Under the pieces are notes generated by a model. It searched no databases. It was not told where the DNA came from and saw only the letters and a list, made by a program, of their open reading frames with translations. 39,808 bases of DNA from Oxalobacteraceae bacterium. Its GTDB lineage: Bacteria; Pseudomonadota; Gammaproteobacteria; Burkholderiales; Burkholderiaceae_D. The stretch is from contig CANGJE010000016.1 of assembly GCA_947454305.1 (NCBI GenBank), forward strand, positions 1-39,808, given 5' to 3'. Shown piece after piece: positions 17,289-24,613 of this stretch (position 1 is the first letter of the stretch; each line of letters opens with the position of its first letter). The position numbers and the translations under genes are program-made.

Positions 17289-19583
17289 ATGCCGCCAAGC
17301 GCTTCATCCATTCCGGTTCCTGACTCACTCGCTGTGCAGACGGATAGCCTTCGTTCTAAGCCAGAGCTTCATGAAGGGGAGACCATTCTTGCCACGATGG
17401 AGCCGGATCTAGACGCAGAGATGCGCTTTGCAACCAGCCGCGTTTTGCTAACCAATCAACGAATGATAAGCGATTCAGCTGGCGGACGGTGGATCAGCTG
17501 GCCGCTGCAGCCCGGTATGAAGCTCGAGCACAGTGACCATGCCGGCGTAGGAACGCTGTCTTTGCATGATGCGCAAAGTTGTCTGGTGCGCTGGCGATTT
17601 ACCTTAGAGCAGGAAGTCGGCGCGATACGACTGCTGCGCCAATACGAACGACTCGAAGCTAGCCAAGCTGGACAGGCCATTCCCGACGATGACGGTGTCG
17701 CGCTATGCCCGAGCTGCCAGTCGCCGCTGCCGGATGAAACGGAAGAATGTCCAACCTGTCATCGCGAGCTGCTTGAGCCTGTGTCGACATGGGTCTTGTT
17801 CCGTTTGTGGCGTTTCGCTAAGCCTTACAAAATGCAGTTGTTGCTCGGGTTTTTCTTAACCTTGGCTGCGACTGCCGCGACCTTGGTTCCGCCTTATTTG
17901 TCCATCCCGCTGATGGACGAGATCTTGATCCCGACCCACACTGGTGAGCAGATCGACACCCATGATGTATTGATTTATTTGTCGGGCCTGCTAGCTGCAG
18001 CACTTACTGCGTGGATTTTGGGTTGGTGGCGAACGTATTTGCTAGCGCTGGTCTCAGAGCGAATTGGTGCGCATTTACGTACTGCGACCTTTGATCACCT
18101 CATGCAGCTTAGTCTGGAATATTTTGGCGCTAAGCGTACCGGCGATTTGATCGCGCGGATTGGTAATGAGTCCGATCGCATTTGCGTATTCCTTTCACTG
18201 CACGCACTCGATTTCGCCACCGACGTGCTGCTGTTGATCATGACCGCCGTGATTCTGTTTTCTATCAATCCCTGGCTGACGATTGTGACGCTGTTACCTC
18301 TGCCGTTGATTGCGTGGATGATTCACTCGGTGCGCGATCGTTTGCGTACCGGCTTTGAAAAAATTGATCGTATCTGGGGCGATGTCACGAATGTGCTGGC
18401 CGATACCATCCCTGGTATTCGCGTCGTCAAAGCGTTTGCTCAAGAGTCGCGTGAATCACAACGTTTTCGCGAAGCTAATCAACACAATCTGATGGTGAAC
18501 GACAAACTCAATCGGACCTGGAGTTTGTTTGCACCGACGGTCACGATGCTGACTGAAGTAGGTTTGCTGGTGGTGTGGGGTTTTGGCATTTGGTTAGTCA
18601 TGCATCACGGCGTAACCGTGGGTGTACTGGTGGCATTCATTGCCTACATCGGCCGCTTCTATGGTCGACTGGATTCCATGAGTCGCATTGTGTCGCACAC
18701 GCAAAAAGCGGCGGCGGGTGCTAAACGAATTTTTGATATTCTTGATCATAGCTCCAGTGTTCCCGAGCCAACCAATCCGATTCGAGTCAGCCGTGTTGAA
18801 GGTGCTATTTCGATTCGGGATGTGAGCTTCCGACATGGCAGTCGCCGTATTCTTGAAGGCGTCAGTCTTGATATTAAACCTGGTGAAATGATCGGTTTGG
18901 TAGGGCATAGCGGCTCGGGCAAAAGCACGTTGGTTAATCTCATTTGCCGGTTTTACGATGTGAACGAAGGCGGGATTCATGTGGACGGCGTCGATGTTCG
19001 GCGCTACTCGGTAGCAGACTACCGTCGTCATATCGGATTAGTGCTGCAAGAGCCTTTCTTATTTCACGGCACCATCGCTGAAAATATTGCCTACGGTAAG
19101 CCTGATGCAACGCGTGCAGAAATTGTGGCGGCTGCTCGTGCTGCGCATGCGCATGAATTTATTTTACGTCTGCGTCATGGTTACGACTCTATTGTTGGGG
19201 AGCGTGGACAGGGTTTATCAGGTGGTGAGCGTCAACGTATTTCGATTGCGCGCGCTTTGCTGATCAATCCGCGCATACTGATGCTGGATGAGGCGACGTC
19301 GAGCGTGGATACAGCAACCGAAAAAGAAATTCAAAAAGCGCTGGATAACTTGGTTCAAGGTCGTACCACCATCGCTATCGCTCACAGATTATCGACCTTA
19401 CGTCGTGCCGATCGTTTAGTGGTGCTCGATCGTGGTGAAATCGTTGAAGTTGGTTCGCACGATCAGTTAATAGAAGCACGCGGTGCCTACTGGCGTTTGT
19501 ACGAAGCACAAGCACGCAACGTCGATACTGAAGACAAAGAACCACCACGCCTGCATATTCCACTGACCAAGGTGACATCGTGA
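17289..19583 (+). CDS. ABC exporter with N-terminal PH-like domain and zinc ribbon, cyanophycin-associated
   Basis: The 764-residue half-transporter has unusual N-terminal additions. Residues about 20-125 look like a PH-like domain (GETILATMEPDLDAEMRFAT, VLLTNQRMI). A zinc ribbon follows with C140, C143, C154 and C157. The six-helix exporter domain spans about 170-480. The ATPase domain has Walker A VGHSGSGKST near 540, signature LSGGERQRIS near 645, Walker B ILMLDEATSS and an H-loop AIAHRLST. I recall this family being labelled as cyanophycin-metabolism-associated, and the divergent cphA' (169 bases away) fits. What it transports is unknown. The downstream gene overlaps by 4 bases. No clear ribosome site precedes the ATG. 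Confidence 0.9.
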   Translation: MPPSASSIPVPDSLAVQTDSLRSKPELHEGETILATMEPDLDAEMRFATSRVLLTNQRMISDSAGGRWISWPLQPGMKLEHSDHAGVGTLSLHDAQSCLVRWRFTLEQEVGAIRLLRQYERLEASQAGQAIPDDDGVALCPSCQSPLPDETEECPTCHRELLEPVSTWVLFRLWRFAKPYKMQLLLGFFLTLAATAATLVPPYLSIPLMDEILIPTHTGEQIDTHDVLIYLSGLLAAALTAWILGWWRTYLLALVSERIGAHLRTATFDHLMQLSLEYFGAKRTGDLIARIGNESDRICVFLSLHALDFATDVLLLIMTAVILFSINPWLTIVTLLPLPLIAWMIHSVRDRLRTGFEKIDRIWGDVTNVLADTIPGIRVVKAFAQESRESQRFREANQHNLMVNDKLNRTWSLFAPTVTMLTEVGLLVVWGFGIWLVMHHGVTVGVLVAFIAYIGRFYGRLDSMSRIVSHTQKAAAGAKRIFDILDHSSSVPEPTNPIRVSRVEGAISIRDVSFRHGSRRILEGVSLDIKPGEMIGLVGHSGSGKSTLVNLICRFYDVNEGGIHVDGVDVRRYSVADYRRHIGLVLQEPFLFHGTIAENIAYGKPDATRAEIVAAARAAHAHEFILRLRHGYDSIVGERGQGLSGGERQRISIARALLINPRILMLDEATSSVDTATEKEIQKALDNLVQGRTTIAIAHRLSTLRRADRLVVLDRGEIVEVGSHDQLIEARGAYWRLYEAQARNVDTEDKEPPRLHIPLTKVTS

Positions 19584-20077
19584 TTGATGAGGATGGCGGT
19601 AAACCTTTTCGTGCTGATGTGCATCGCTTGGTGAAAGATGCGCATGGTACTTTGGTGTTTATTGATGAGTTGGGGCATCAACACGAGGGTGTAACCCCAG
19701 TTCAGGCATTTCCTATTGATTCACCCGGTGAGCATTTATCGTTAGTTAGCACTGAAGGTCACGAGCTGGCATTTATTCCTGCGCTATCCGATCTTGATCC
19801 TGAAACACGACAGTTTGTTTTAGAAGAAATTGCTCAGCGTGAGTTCATCCCGGTGATAGAGCGACTTGTTTCGGTGTCTACCTTTTCAACGCCAACCACA
19901 TGGTCGGTGCGTACCGACCGCGGTATGAGTAGTTTTGTGCTGAAAGGCGAGGAAGACATACGTCGGTTGCGCGGCAACGGGCTGCTAGTCACAGACAGCC
20001 ACGGCGTGACGTATCGTGTGTTGGATATGCGTGCGTTGGATCGCATGTCACGTCGATTACTCGACCGCTTTCTCTAA
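19580..20077 (+). CDS. DUF1854 family protein, partner of the ABC exporter
   Basis: This 165-residue soluble protein starts with GTG overlapping the exporter stop (GTGA), so translation is probably coupled. It shows the DUF1854 pattern: a first domain with PVQAFPIDSPGEHLSLVST and GHELAFIPALSDLDPETRQ, then a conserved core LEEIAQREFIPVIERLVSVS, and a C-terminal part with TDRGMSSFVLKGEEDIRRL and TDSHGVTYRVLDMRALDR. The family's biochemical function is unknown. I recall its members being annotated as cyanophycin-metabolism-associated, matching this position. A regulatory or substrate-handling subunit for the exporter is an inference. Confidence 0.85.
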   Translation: MIDEDGGKPFRADVHRLVKDAHGTLVFIDELGHQHEGVTPVQAFPIDSPGEHLSLVSTEGHELAFIPALSDLDPETRQFVLEEIAQREFIPVIERLVSVSTFSTPTTWSVRTDRGMSSFVLKGEEDIRRLRGNGLLVTDSHGVTYRVLDMRALDRMSRRLLDRFL

Positions 20078-20171
20078 CGATCTCTTTAGCGCTTTCTTTG
20101 ATGCATCCTTAACGGTCGCTGGCAATTAAGCCATAGCGCCTATCCTTAGAAACGATTTGCTCTTAACGCGA

Positions 20172-20381
20172 TTAGTGAGTGTTGCTATCTGCGATGGCAT
20201 TTTCAGGATTCATAAAAATCGGGCGTCCGTCCGGCGTATTCAGCGGTATCAGTACTTCACGCTGATTTTCATCAGTGAGTAGTGCGCACAGCGTGTGATT
20301 CGATCGCAACGCTCCATTCAGTTCGACTTCGAGGTCGGCAATCACTAATTCCACGCCAGTGAGAATTTGTTTAACTTTCAT
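20172..20381 (-). CDS. Small conserved-looking protein, function unknown
   Basis: I do not recognise this 69-residue protein. It begins MKVKQILTGVELVIADLEVE, contains a single cysteine and LLTDENQREVLIPLNTPDGRP, and has no signal peptide or membrane helix. A GGGAG ribosome site eight bases before the ATG makes it credible. It faces the exporter and DUF1854 pair convergently. A role with the cyanophycin locus is only suggested by position. Confidence 0.6.
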   Translation of the reverse strand: MKVKQILTGVELVIADLEVELNGALRSNHTLCALLTDENQREVLIPLNTPDGRPIFMNPENAIADSNTH

Positions 20382-20453
20382 GTGTATCTCCCAGTTAGGT
20401 TTTGTTAGAGCGAGCTGGCCGAATCATACCTTGTCTTGGTGAGAGTTCGTAGG

Positions 20454-20482
20454 TTGGGTGTCTTAGCTCTCCCGTCTATAAT
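20454..20482 (+). promoter_or_regulatory. Candidate sigma-70 promoter before the methyltransferase gene
   Basis: A perfect TATAAT at 20477-20482 is preceded by TTGGGT at 20454-20459 with a 17-base spacer. Transcription would start near 20489, almost exactly at the GTG at 20490, which implies a leaderless mRNA if that is the true start codon. Confidence 0.4.
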
Positions 20483-20489
20483 CTCGCAC

Positions 20490-21239
20490 GTGTTAATTAA
20501 AAAAAATCACCTGCTGAGTTGGCCCATTCCCGCGCTGCTTGTTTGGGCGGCTAGTTGGCTGCTTTTTTCATTTTTGCAGCGAGCACACTGGGATGTCTGG
20601 TGGGCTATTGGTGCTTGTGCTTTGCTGGGCGCGCTATCCAGTGTGCTGGCAAGTACGCCTTGGCGACGTTTAGCTATTGCCGCCGGATTTCCTTTGTCGT
20701 TGTTGCTCTCAGGTGGAGTGTCTATCCCCGGTTGGGCATGGTTAATACCTTTGGTGATCATCGCTTTGGTGTATCCCATGAATGCCTGGAGCGATGCACC
20801 GCTGTTTCCTACTCCAGCAACTGCGCTCTCTAATCTTTCGCAACAGGTACGGCTGGCTGAAGGCGCTAGCATTCTGGATGCGGGTTGCGGCCTGGGACAT
20901 GGTTTGCGTGCGCTACGGTCTGCTTTTCCGCAAGCCCGTCTTGCGGGTACCGAGTGGAGCTGGCCATTACGCGTACTAACAGGCTTGCTGTGTCCTTGGG
21001 CCACAATTCGGCAAGGCGATATGTGGAAAGACGATTGGTCCACGGTTGACATGGTGTATTTGTTTCAGCGACCCGAGACTATGCCGCGTGCGGTTGCGAA
21101 AGCAGTTGCTGAATTGAAGCCGGGTGCCTGGCTGGTGAGTCTGGAATTTCCGGCGCTGGAATTACAGCCCTATGCTCATGTCGAGCATGTCGAAGGCAAG
21201 CCTGTGTGGATTTACCAAGCGCCGTTTGTTGTTAAGTAA
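20490..21239 (+). CDS. Membrane-anchored class I SAM-dependent methyltransferase
   Basis: From GTG at 20490 the protein is 249 residues. Three to four hydrophobic segments fill about residues 8-105 (including LSWPIPALLVWAASWLLFSF and WAWLIPLVIIALVYPM). A Rossmann methyltransferase domain follows, with motif I SILDAGCGLGHGLRAL near residue 130 and a second-strand acidic residue in LAGTEWSW. The substrate is not evident; a membrane-bound or lipid substrate is an inference from the anchor. The frame stays open upstream to a GTG at 20436, but a good TATAAT box lies inside that stretch, favouring 20490. It converges with the next gene. Confidence 0.75.
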   Translation: MLIKKNHLLSWPIPALLVWAASWLLFSFLQRAHWDVWWAIGACALLGALSSVLASTPWRRLAIAAGFPLSLLLSGGVSIPGWAWLIPLVIIALVYPMNAWSDAPLFPTPATALSNLSQQVRLAEGASILDAGCGLGHGLRALRSAFPQARLAGTEWSWPLRVLTGLLCPWATIRQGDMWKDDWSTVDMVYLFQRPETMPRAVAKAVAELKPGAWLVSLEFPALELQPYAHVEHVEGKPVWIYQAPFVVK

Positions 21240-21261
21240 AACGGCTTCTGCATAAAAGCAT

Positions 21262-22185
21262 CTACACAAACATGCCGGCAAAGGTTACTACCGTGCCGCC
21301 CATGCCTAGTTTAAAGCGAGAAATACCCGGCAAATCATGCGTGTTCACACCACCCATGTCGAGCGTAGTTATTCCACGCGCGCGCAAAATCTCAAAGGCG
21401 CGCCAGAGTATAAGTTTGTGTGCATTCGTTTCACGTCCCGTTTGATCTGCCCAACCTATGTGGTAGGTGGCGACGCGTCCATGAAGTAAAAAAAGCATCG
21501 CGGCAATGCGTTTTCCCTGATGTTCTGCATGCAGTACTAACGCCGTTTGTTTTGTCGATGTGCCCGCTTGTATGTAACGCTCGACAAAGGCTACTGGCAA
21601 GCCATGAAATGATTTTTGCGCGCGCTGTGCCTGCTCTTCAGTGAGCAGCCATTTCACATACTCGGGTGCGACTTCGTCGTTAACTATCGTTAGCCCGGAT
21701 TTTTCTGCAGCGCCTAAACGATTGCGCCACCGAGCGTCCAGCTCTGCGCGCAATTGTTCACCGGATCGAGTCAGATCGATCATCAAGGTAGAGTAACCCG
21801 TCATCACACGAATCAGTCGCTCGACGCTAGCATCAGTGGGATCGGTGATCTCGGGTGAAAACAACGCTAGACGCGGTCGCGGCAGTGGCAAGCTACGTTT
21901 AAGTTGTTGGTAGATACGTGCACGAACATCTGCAGCTAAGGGTTTAAGCCACAGCGGCCCGCGGGTGCAGAGCGCGACGCTTAATACAAAGCCATAGCGG
22001 CGGCAGATGAACTGTGCCAGCGCGACCGTTTCAACGTCGAGTATCACTTCTGCGCGATGGCAGGTGACACCGGGCACGGTGAGGCTAGTGCCATAGGCCC
22101 AGTCTTGCTGCAGGGCGCCGCCTGCTTCAGCGTGCGCGTTATCCCATGCGGGTCTATCGATCTGATTCCAGAGTATGTGCATCAA
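21262..22185 (-). CDS. FemAB/GNAT-fold acyl- or aminoacyl-transferase-like protein
   Basis: The 307-residue protein resembles the GNAT_6/FemAB-like superfamily that includes peptidoglycan bridge-forming and lipid II amino-acid transferases. Matching features are an early WDNAHAEAGGALQQDWAYG segment, a central SLMIDLTRSGEQLRAELDARWRNRL (the helix typical of these proteins, split here as DLTRSGEQLRAEL), IAAMLFLLHGRVATYHIGWA and a C-terminal LDMGGVNTHDLPGISRFKLGM. Its donor and acceptor are unknown. An ATG immediately follows the first methionine codon; no strong ribosome site is visible. It overlaps no neighbour and is convergent with the methyltransferase. Confidence 0.75.
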   Translation of the reverse strand: MMHILWNQIDRPAWDNAHAEAGGALQQDWAYGTSLTVPGVTCHRAEVILDVETVALAQFICRRYGFVLSVALCTRGPLWLKPLAADVRARIYQQLKRSLPLPRPRLALFSPEITDPTDASVERLIRVMTGYSTLMIDLTRSGEQLRAELDARWRNRLGAAEKSGLTIVNDEVAPEYVKWLLTEEQAQRAQKSFHGLPVAFVERYIQAGTSTKQTALVLHAEHQGKRIAAMLFLLHGRVATYHIGWADQTGRETNAHKLILWRAFEILRARGITTLDMGGVNTHDLPGISRFKLGMGGTVVTFAGMFV

Positions 22186-22251
22186 TGGGTCTATGTGTTT
22201 ACGACGTGGCTATAATCAAGAATCAAAGCAAGAATCAAAAAAAGGCAGCGC

Positions 22252-22455
22252 ATGATAAAGCGTTTTTTCAATTCGACTCCTCGTGAACTCATACTAGGCC
22301 ACGATATTCCCAGTCCGCGTCTGACGGGCATGGGTTGGTTGCTCATCTTGCTGTATCTGGGCGTTCCCGCCATGTTGATTGGTGGCGTGCTTGATTTTAT
22401 TCTGCAAGCCATCACGGGCCAATGTATGGGCGTTTGGTGTTTATTCTTAAAATAG
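22252..22455 (+). CDS. Small single-span membrane protein, unknown
   Basis: This 67-residue protein starts at an ATG behind AAAGGCAG. A polar N-terminus (NSTPRELILGHDIPSPRLTG) leads into a hydrophobic stretch about residues 28-52, and the protein ends CMGVWCLFLK with two cysteines. It is not recognised. A reliable ribosome site and a strong hairpin just after the stop support it as a real gene. Confidence 0.55.
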   Translation: MIKRFFNSTPRELILGHDIPSPRLTGMGWLLILLYLGVPAMLIGGVLDFILQAITGQCMGVWCLFLK

Positions 22456-22473
22456 CAATTCCATCGCTTGCTA

Positions 22474-22500
22474 CGCCACCTATCAGCGATAAGGGTGGCG
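22474..22500 (+). terminator. Strong hairpin after the small membrane protein gene
   Basis: CGCCACC (22474-22480) pairs with GGTGGCG (22494-22500), and TATC (22481-22484) pairs with GATA (22488-22491) inside it, leaving a 3-base loop and a 2-base bulge. There is no T-run after it, so termination efficiency is uncertain. Confidence 0.4.
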
Positions 22501-22560
22501 CAATTCTTCACTTTGTTTCACAATTGCAATAATTACTTGGTAATCTGTCAGTTGAAGGCT

Positions 22561-22586
22561 TTAATTATCAGGATGTGTGTCGATAT
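22561..22586 (+). promoter_or_regulatory. Candidate flagellar (sigma-28-like) promoter of motA
   Basis: TTAA (22561-22564), a 14-base spacer and GTCGATAT (22579-22586) approximate the FliA pattern TAAA-N15-GCCGATAA (3/4 and 6/8). The same GTCGATAT occurs 31 bases before motB, which strengthens the idea. No experimental support is available. Confidence 0.3.
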
Positions 22587-22648
22587 ACAAATCGATACCC
22601 TGCGCCCGCATCGCAATGGCGCTTGAGGGCTAGCACAAGGAGAGGCAG

Positions 22649-23512
22649 ATGTTATTTTTCGTGGGAATTGCCGTCGTGTTTGGCTGCGTTTTTGGCGGCT
22701 TTATCATGGCGGGCGGCAAAATGGCTCCGATTATTAAGTCCGCGCCGGTTGAGGGCTTCATTATTGTGGGTTCTGCGATTGGCGCTCAGCTGATCGGAAA
22801 TAGCATGGGCATTTTTAAAGGTGCCTTTGGCGGTATGGTTCGCTGCATTAAGGGTCCCAAGTGGGCCCCGCAGGACTATCTAGATCTGATTCTACTGGTG
22901 GGCAAACTGCTCAACGTGATGAAAAAAGAGGGCGCTGTGGCCCTTGAAGCCCACGTTGAAGGTCCTGACTCATCTGCAATTTTTGGTGAATATCCCAAAC
23001 TGGCCGCAGACCACTCCATCGTGCATATGATTTGCGACACCTTGCGTTTGGTCGTTATCGCGCAGGGTAATCTGGATGCAGATGCGGTCGATGACGTGAT
23101 GAAAAATGCGATCAAGACCCACCATCACGATGAAATGAAATTCCAAGCCACTCTGGCATCTATCGCGGGCGCTTTGCCTGCGCTGGGTATCGTGGCCTGC
23201 GTTCTTGGTGTGGTTAAGACCATGGGCGCGATTGACCAGCCGCCACCGGTTTTGGGTGCGCTGATTGGTGGTGCGCTGGTTGGTACCTTCCTTGGGGTTT
23301 TCGTGGCGTACGGTGTGTTCGACCCTATGGCAAACCGTCTTGGTCAGATCATTGACGAAGAAGGCCAAGTTTATAAAGTCATCAACGAGATGATCGTGGG
23401 TACGCTCAAAGGCTATCCCGTGCCTCTCGTTATTGAAGGCGCCCGTGGGGTGATCAGTCACCATAACCAACCTGGGTTTGCCGAAGTTTTTGATGGCTTG
23501 CGAGGAAAATAA
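22649..23512 (+). CDS. motA: Flagellar motor stator protein MotA
   Basis: MotA is the four-helix ring subunit of the ion-driven stator that turns the flagellar motor. The 287-residue sequence opens MLFFVGIAVVFGCVFGGFIM, with helices near 1-20, 30-50, 168-188 and 203-223. The two functional prolines are present in ALPALGIVACVLGVV and VAYGVFDPMANRLG. The cytoplasmic loop carries GPKWAPQDYLDL and KTHHHDEM, which I recall from the alphaproteobacterial (Caulobacter-like) MotA type rather than the E. coli type. AAGGAGAGG precedes the ATG. Unusually, motB is not adjacent but 10.7 kb away in the opposite orientation. A strong terminator closes this single-gene unit. Confidence 0.95.
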   Translation: MLFFVGIAVVFGCVFGGFIMAGGKMAPIIKSAPVEGFIIVGSAIGAQLIGNSMGIFKGAFGGMVRCIKGPKWAPQDYLDLILLVGKLLNVMKKEGAVALEAHVEGPDSSAIFGEYPKLAADHSIVHMICDTLRLVVIAQGNLDADAVDDVMKNAIKTHHHDEMKFQATLASIAGALPALGIVACVLGVVKTMGAIDQPPPVLGALIGGALVGTFLGVFVAYGVFDPMANRLGQIIDEEGQVYKVINEMIVGTLKGYPVPLVIEGARGVISHHNQPGFAEVFDGLRGK

Positions 23513-23543
23513 TCGCGACTCGAATCGTCAGTTAAATTTAAAA

Positions 23544-23570
23544 AACCTGCCTTTATTGGCAGGTTTTTTT
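23544..23570 (+). terminator. Intrinsic terminator of motA
   Basis: AACCTGCC (23544-23551), a TTTATT loop and GGCAGGTT (23558-23565) form an 8-bp stem that runs into a T-tract to 23570. It has the full form of an intrinsic terminator, with an A-tract on the 5' side that may allow bidirectional use. Confidence 0.92.
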
Positions 23571-23683
23571 ATATGTCAGCTATCTGAAAGCCACATTTAA
23601 AATTAGTTTGCGGTTGATTGTTAAATAGATATTCTTACTGAAAAAAAGACTCAATAAGATTGACCCGACGGCAAAATCCAACC

Positions 23684-23847
23684 AAACTCAGGCCCACTGT
23701 TGAAACCTTCAGTGAGTATTTGCGGAGATGGATTTCAACGAGCTGCGGTCGAAATAGTCAAAACAATAAAATGACGATTACAGTTTGCCTGAGATTTACC
23801 ACTACTAGAAACTAGCACCAGCCGCATGTTAGTGGCTGGTTTTTTTT
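23684..23847 (+). promoter_or_regulatory. Structured leader RNA: candidate riboswitch or attenuator
   Basis: A closing stem CTCAGGC/GCCTGAG (23687-23693 and 23787-23793), extended by AAA/TTT past a bulged A, encloses about 93 bases. Inside, GTTGAAA/TTTCAAC (23699-23705, 23733-23739) competes with CACTG/CAGTG (23695-23699, 23710-23714). Downstream, CCACTA (23799-23804) can pair with TAGTGG (23830-23835), which overlaps the 3' arm of the terminator at 23817-23847. Thus terminator and antiterminator are mutually exclusive. I could not match it to a known riboswitch class. It precedes the methyltransferase start by about 50 bases. It could instead be a small RNA gene with its own terminator. Confidence 0.5.
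23817..23847 (+). terminator. Intrinsic terminator/attenuator before the methyltransferase operon
   Basis: ACCAGCC (23817-23823) and GGCTGGT (23834-23840) flank a 10-base loop and are followed directly by eight T residues (23840-23847). It lies about 48 bases before the preferred start codon of the next gene, and no gene lies between motA's terminator and it. It therefore terminates either a leader transcript or a small RNA. Confidence 0.8.
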
Positions 23848-23895
23848 CGTGTTGATTGTCAGGTGATTGTTATTACAGGGGGAGTTGAAAAGGCA

Positions 23896-24606
23896 ATGGG
23901 TGATTACACGAACATGTCCGCGTACTATGATTTGATCATGACGTCGGGGTATTACGATTATAAAAAAATTGTCGAAAATATCGTTAGAGATAATAGCTTT
24001 GGTAGTGTGCTTGAAGTCGGTTGCGGCACAGGCTTGATACTTGAAGAGCTTGGGCAGCATCATCCGAGTACGGAAATTATGGGCGTGGATTTGACCGAAT
24101 CCATGTTGTCCATTGCGTCAGAACGTCTGCAAAAATTTCCAAATATTTCCCTCTCGCTGCAGAACATTACGCAGTTTGACCTGAAAAAAACTTACGACCT
24201 CGCATTCTCTTATGGCGGGGTTTGGTATTTTGTGATTGATGGTGATAACGAGCCATTTTTGGTCAGCCATCTGTACGATGAAGAAGATAATCATCGCGGT
24301 CTGGCGCGTCTGGCTGATCATGTTAATTCCGGTGGCAAGCTGCTACTAGGTATTCAAGGCCCGCATCATGATTATGAAAAGCCGGTATCGAATGGCATGA
24401 TCTATTCACAAAAAATTGAACCTGCGCAGCATGGTTTTATCAAGCATTACTACCTCGCCGATGATGCAGAAGTGGTGATGTCGCAAACCATTAACTACCG
24501 TACCTATAGTTGGGACCAAGCACGTGAATTACTGGGAGCCTATGGTTTCCATCACGATGGTGATGTAGGACAGTACAGTCATTTCATTTCCTTCCGTAAG
24601 GCCTGA
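23896..24606 (+). CDS. Class I SAM-dependent methyltransferase, first gene of a three-gene operon
   Basis: This 236-residue enzyme shows YYDLIMTSGYYDY at the start, motif I VLEVGCGTGLILEEL and a second-strand acidic motif EIMGVDLTESM. The substrate-side half (YGGVWYFVIDGDNEPFLVSH, LLLGIQGPHHDYEKPVSNG) is not one I can tie to a known substrate. The preferred ATG at 23896 follows GGGGGAG; an in-frame GTG at 23863 adds 11 residues. The dehydrogenase gene starts 7 bases after its stop, and an aminotransferase follows, so it probably modifies a pathway intermediate made with them. Expression is likely controlled by the upstream attenuator. Confidence 0.85.
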   Translation: MGDYTNMSAYYDLIMTSGYYDYKKIVENIVRDNSFGSVLEVGCGTGLILEELGQHHPSTEIMGVDLTESMLSIASERLQKFPNISLSLQNITQFDLKKTYDLAFSYGGVWYFVIDGDNEPFLVSHLYDEEDNHRGLARLADHVNSGGKLLLGIQGPHHDYEKPVSNGMIYSQKIEPAQHGFIKHYYLADDAEVVMSQTINYRTYSWDQARELLGAYGFHHDGDVGQYSHFISFRKA

Positions 24607-24613
24607 GCTATCA

